Positions 15,653-18,312 of a stretch of 18,312 nt of DNA are shown here, piece by piece (position 1 is the first letter of the stretch; each line of letters begins with the position of its first letter). The notes beneath the pieces were generated by a model that was given only the letters and a program-made list of their open reading frames with translations, was not told where the DNA came from and searched no databases. Origin of the DNA: Nitrospinota bacterium (lineage in GTDB: Bacteria > UBA8248); contig JAPYQX010000020.1 in NCBI GenBank assembly GCA_029937135.1, positions 1-18,312 on the forward strand, written 5' to 3'. The position numbers and the translations under genes are program-made.

Positions 15653-17293
15653 ATGTCAGCTCCCGAACGCACATTTCACGAGTTTTTCCGCGAGACCCGC
15701 TTCCGCGTCTCGGGAGAGACAGCCCTCGTTGCCGACGGCGAGCGCTTCACCTACGAGGAGCTCTGGGAGAAAAGCGGCTGGCTGGCAAAATCGCTTCTCC
15801 GAATGGGGTTGAAAAAGGGTGACCGGGTTGGCCTCTGGCTACCGAACGGCGCTCCTCTCATCCTCTCTTTTCTCGCTGTCTCCCGCGTGGGCGCCATCGG
15901 CGTCTGCATCAATACCCGCTTCAGGAGCGAAGAACTTTCCTACCTGCTCGTCCACTCCGGGCTTTCGGTCCTGATTTGTCCGGATCGTTTCCTCGACATC
16001 GACTTCCAAGGTCTATTGCGCGAAGTCGCGCCCGACCTGCGCAGCCTACCCGGCGGCCAGTGCTCGACCTCTAAAATTCCCTCCTTGGGGCGGGTCCTCA
16101 TCGTCACGGACGGCCCCACGCCCCCGGCCACGACTTCGTTCGCCGAGGCGCTGGCTGGCGGCAAGGCCCTGGACGGGGGTCCGCTCGCCGCCGCCGAGGG
16201 ACGGGTCGAGCCCGAAGACACCTGCCTCCTGATGTACACCAGCGGGTCCACTTCGGCCCCCAAGGGTGTTCTCCTCAAACACGCCGCGTGCGCGCGGAAA
16301 CCGGTAGTCCTCGCCGAGCGCCTCCGCCTCCGGCCTACGGACCGCTTCTACACCGCCATGCCCATGTGTCACGCCGCCGGCCTGTTCAGCGGCTGGTGGC
16401 TCGCCGTCGCCGTGGGCGGACCGTTTTTCACCCACAGCCGCTTCGAGGCGCGCCGCGCCCTCGAGACCCTCTCAAGCGAACGAATCACGGTGGAGCGCTC
16501 GTTTCCCACCCTGATCAAGGATCAGTTCGAGGTGTACGACACCGCCCCGGGGGCCTACGACCTCTCTCACTTGCGGACGGGGCTATCGTCGAGCCTGAGC
16601 CCCGATGTCTTCAAGCTGATCGAGTCCCGCCTCGGGCCCCACCAATATGTCAACAACTATGGATTCACCGAGGCGACCGGCCCGGTGTGCCTGTCTTCCC
16701 CGGACGACCCGCCCAATATCCGCTGGGGAAAAATGGGCAGGCCCCTCGAAGGGATGGAGGTGAAAATCGCGGACCCGGACACCGGCGAGCTCAGGGAGAC
16801 CGGCGGGCAGGGCGAGATCATGGTCCGCGGATGGGCGATGATGACGGGATACCACAACCCCCCGCCCGGGTCGGGGCCCGCCTTCGACGCCAGTGGATGG
16901 TACCATTCGGGGGATCTGGGGTTCCTCGACCGGGAGGGATATCTGACTTATCTGGGCCGGTTGAGGGAGCGGCTCCGCGTCGGCGGCGAAAACGTCTCGC
17001 CCGAGGAGGTGGGCGTATTTCTCAGGCGCCATTCCGCCGTCGAGGCGGCCGAGGTGTTCGGCGTCCCCGATGATCGGCTCGACGAGGTTCCGGTGGCGGT
17101 CGTCCGGAGAAAAACGGGGGCGTCGCTCTCGGAGAGCGAACTCATCGTGTATTGCCGTGAGGGGATTGCGGGGTTTAAGATTCCCCGCCACATTCGCTTT
17201 GTCGAGGTCATGCCGCTCAATTCAAGCAACAAGATCAACCGGCGAAAACTCAGACAGGACATGATCGAGGAGCTGGGCCTCGGCTCAGATTAA
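15653..17293 (+). CDS. AMP-dependent acyl-CoA synthetase/ligase (ANL superfamily)
   Basis: 546 residues from this start. The P-loop is MYTSGSTSAPKG (194-205), the adenylate-binding loop YGFTEATG (336-343), the hinge motif GRLRERLRVGGENVSPEEV (435-453, with the usual KD replaced by RE), and the catalytic A10 lysine Lys527 in NKINRRKLR. It should activate a carboxylic acid with ATP and attach CoA. The acid is unknown; the chain resembles fatty-acyl, aryl or carnitine/crotonobetaine-type ligases. An in-frame ATG at 15605 would add 16 residues; 15653 is preferred because it gives the usual N-terminus (TFHEFFRET), but both have only weak ribosome sites. TAA stop. It sits 87 nt after the flavin reductase gene and 66 nt before the crotonase gene, so likely one operon. 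Confidence 0.88.
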   Translation: MSAPERTFHEFFRETRFRVSGETALVADGERFTYEELWEKSGWLAKSLLRMGLKKGDRVGLWLPNGAPLILSFLAVSRVGAIGVCINTRFRSEELSYLLVHSGLSVLICPDRFLDIDFQGLLREVAPDLRSLPGGQCSTSKIPSLGRVLIVTDGPTPPATTSFAEALAGGKALDGGPLAAAEGRVEPEDTCLLMYTSGSTSAPKGVLLKHAACARKPVVLAERLRLRPTDRFYTAMPMCHAAGLFSGWWLAVAVGGPFFTHSRFEARRALETLSSERITVERSFPTLIKDQFEVYDTAPGAYDLSHLRTGLSSSLSPDVFKLIESRLGPHQYVNNYGFTEATGPVCLSSPDDPPNIRWGKMGRPLEGMEVKIADPDTGELRETGGQGEIMVRGWAMMTGYHNPPPGSGPAFDASGWYHSGDLGFLDREGYLTYLGRLRERLRVGGENVSPEEVGVFLRRHSAVEAAEVFGVPDDRLDEVPVAVVRRKTGASLSESELIVYCREGIAGFKIPRHIRFVEVMPLNSSNKINRRKLRQDMIEELGLGSD

Positions 17294-17297
17294 AGAG

Positions 17298-17324
17298 GGT
17301 GGGGCCGTGCAAGCGGGCCCCGCC
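17298..17324. other. Strong intercistronic hairpin between ligase and crotonase genes
   Basis: GGTGGGGCC (17298-17306) pairs with GGCCCCGCC (17316-17324) over 9 bp with one G-U pair and a 9-nt loop. No T-run follows, so it is not a standard terminator; RNA processing, stabilisation or attenuation between the two genes is possible. Confidence 0.55.
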
Positions 17325-17359
17325 AGCCGCTCTGCAACCGATAACGGGAGAAGATCGAG

Positions 17360-18121
17360 ATGGCTCTTATCAATTACGAAGTCAAGGACAAGCTGGCCTT
17401 CATCACCCTGAACCGGCCCGAAAAAATGAACGCCATCAACGAGGAAATGGTTGGCCTGATGTTCGACATACTCGACGAGGTGGCGGCGGACGACGGCGTC
17501 TGGGCCTGCATCATCACCGGCGAGGGCAAGGCCTTCTCGAGCGGCCATGACTTGACCTACTTCGCCGGCGAACGGACCCAGGAGGCCCGGCCCGTCTCGG
17601 ACCTCTATCAGACCATCCTCGAGCTTCCGAGGCCGTGTTTCGCCGCCATCAATGGCATCTGCCTGGCCGGCGGGGCGGGCATCGCCCTCTCCACCGATAT
17701 CCGCCTCATCTCCGAGGAGGCCAGGATCGGCTGGCCGCAAGTGAAGCGCGGGGTCTCGTCCGTCAGCGGCCCGTTCCTGCTCGCCAATCTCGTTCCGCGG
17801 AACATCGCCTACGAAATTCTCTTCACCGGGGAATTCCTGAGCGCGAAACAGGCCCTCGAGCTCGGGCTCGTCAATCACGTCGTCCCCGAGGGGAAGGACA
17901 TCCTCGAGGAAACCGAGTCCCTCGCCCGGAAGGTGATGAAAAACGCCCCGCTGGCGATCCGGGCCATCAAGGACTTCACCATCCGCGCCGCCCACCTGAG
18001 CAATACCGACGCCCTCCGGATGGGGGATTTACTCTTCAAGAAACTCGTGGACAGCGAAGACGGCCAGGAAGGCCTCGCCGCCTTCCTCGAAAAGCGTGAG
18101 CCGAAATGGGGGAACCGCTAG
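17360..18121 (+). CDS. Crotonase-superfamily protein lacking both hydratase glutamates
   Basis: 253 residues, cytosolic. The crotonase fold is clear: LNRPEKMNAIN (17-27), the first oxyanion loop KAFSSGHDL (57-65) and the second, AGGAGIAL (103-110), are normal. An ungapped alignment of 99-131 with the corresponding stretch of rat enoyl-CoA hydratase puts Gly107 where Glu144 should be and Gln127 (WPQV) where Glu164 should be. It should still bind acyl-CoA and stabilise an enolate, but water addition by the standard mechanism is unlikely. Isomerase, decarboxylase, hydrolase or ring-cleavage chemistry is more likely. The start is ATG at 17360 with GGGAGA about 8 nt upstream; TAG stop. It is the last gene of the 14915-18121 series and may act on the CoA thioester made by the adjacent ligase (inference). 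Confidence 0.86.
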   Translation: MALINYEVKDKLAFITLNRPEKMNAINEEMVGLMFDILDEVAADDGVWACIITGEGKAFSSGHDLTYFAGERTQEARPVSDLYQTILELPRPCFAAINGICLAGGAGIALSTDIRLISEEARIGWPQVKRGVSSVSGPFLLANLVPRNIAYEILFTGEFLSAKQALELGLVNHVVPEGKDILEETESLARKVMKNAPLAIRAIKDFTIRAAHLSNTDALRMGDLLFKKLVDSEDGQEGLAAFLEKREPKWGNR

Positions 18122-18135
18122 ACCGGAAGTGTCCG

Positions 18136-18154
18136 AGGCTCCCGGAGGGCTTTT
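18136..18154 (+). terminator. Possible weak intrinsic terminator after the crotonase gene
   Basis: AGGCTC (18136-18141) can pair with GGGCTT (18147-18152) around a CCGGA loop, including two G-U pairs, and the 3' side runs into TTTT. It lies 15 nt after the stop codon. The stem is short, so this is tentative. Confidence 0.3.
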
Positions 18155-18161
18155 AAGTCCC

Positions 18162-18187
18162 GCCGCTCCCCGTTGACACGGAGCGGC
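18162..18187. other. GC-rich hairpin upstream of tRNA-Ser
   Basis: GCCGCTCC (18162-18169) and GGAGCGGC (18180-18187) form a perfect 8-bp stem. A TTGACA (18173-18178) sits inside the 10-nt loop, but no good -10 box follows at the right distance. The stem may contribute to ending the upstream transcript; no T-run is present. Confidence 0.45.
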
Positions 18188-18264
18188 ATTCATACCAGTC
18201 TGGCCGGGAAGTTCGCGCCGCGCCGGGAGGAGCGGCCCCTGCGAATACAATCAAATATTAACGC

Positions 18265-18312
18265 GGAGAGGTGGCCGAGTGGCTGAAGGCGCACGCCTGC
18301 TAAGCGTGTGAA
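18265..18312 (+). tRNA. tRNA-Ser(GCU), 5' part only (cut by window end)
   Basis: The gene starts GGAGAGGTGGCCGAGTGG, the acceptor and D-arm pattern of serine tRNAs. The anticodon arm is CACGC-CTGCTAA-GCGTG (18292-18308) with anticodon GCT at 18299-18301, which decodes AGC/AGU. The variable arm, T arm and 3' end lie outside the window. A TACAAT (18246-18251), about 14 nt upstream, could be the -10 box. Confidence 0.93.

Noticed and set aside
18173..18201. TTGACA upstream of tRNA-Ser as a promoter
   Set aside because: The box lies in a hairpin loop, the hexamer at 17-nt spacing is CAGTCT, and the distance to the tRNA is too long.
18265..18312. tRNA-Ser as integration site for the catabolic block
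   Set aside because: Elements usually insert at the tRNA 3' end, which lies to the right outside the window; the block is on the 5' side, and no integrase or att repeat is seen.

Overview
The window is GC-rich, densely coded bacterial chromosome. A remnant LPS-type heptosyltransferase gene at the left edge suggests a Gram-negative (diderm) host. The gene mix (TPP enzyme, 2-hydroxyacid dehydrogenase, enolase-superfamily enzyme, FAH-family hydrolase, luciferase-like monooxygenase, FDOR/PPOX flavoprotein, crotonase, M24 protein) resembles the degradative repertoire of uncultured marine or soil lineages with large catabolic genomes. Species cannot be assigned from this sequence, and the lineage is a guess. 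The start of a tRNA-Ser(GCU) gene lies at the right edge.

Layout. (1) 1-948, plus strand: a GT9 heptosyltransferase-like gene, visibly less GC-rich than the rest, broken by two in-frame TAG codons. (2) 1029-6141, minus strand: four co-directional genes that read, in transcription order, NADPH:quinone reductase-like MDR protein, M24 metallo-enzyme, FrsA/dihydroxypseudooxynicotine-hydrolase-like alpha/beta hydrolase, and TcuA-like FAD dehydrogenase. (3) 6142-6464: a divergent control region with two adjacent GC palindromes. (4) 6465-10240, plus strand: Asp/Glu/hydantoin-racemase-superfamily protein, ThDP enzyme, and 2-hydroxyacid dehydrogenase. (5) 10268-10849, minus strand: a cupin, divergent from (6) FAH-family hydrolase and enolase-superfamily enzyme (7 nt apart), then an SsuD-like luciferase-like monooxygenase (10940-14230, plus strand). 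(7) 14247-14669, minus strand: a small PPOX/FDOR split-barrel protein. (8) 14915-18121, plus strand: flavin reductase-like protein, acyl-CoA synthetase, and crotonase. (9) tRNA-Ser from 18265, cut by the window end.

How the genes may work together (inference): nearly everything is small-molecule catabolism, with no transporter or transcription regulator in 18 kb. The FAH/enolase pair fits a dehydratase plus diketo-acid hydrolase logic. The luciferase-like monooxygenase and the flavin reductase could form a two-component monooxygenase. The ligase and crotonase suggest CoA-thioester chemistry at the end. Several enzymes carry non-standard active sites: the racemase homologue keeps only the second catalytic cysteine, as in arylmalonate decarboxylase; the crotonase has lost both hydratase glutamates; and the enolase-superfamily protein and the cupin have shifted metal-ligand positions. 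Family names therefore probably understate how unusual the chemistry is. No mobile elements, CRISPR arrays or phage genes were seen.
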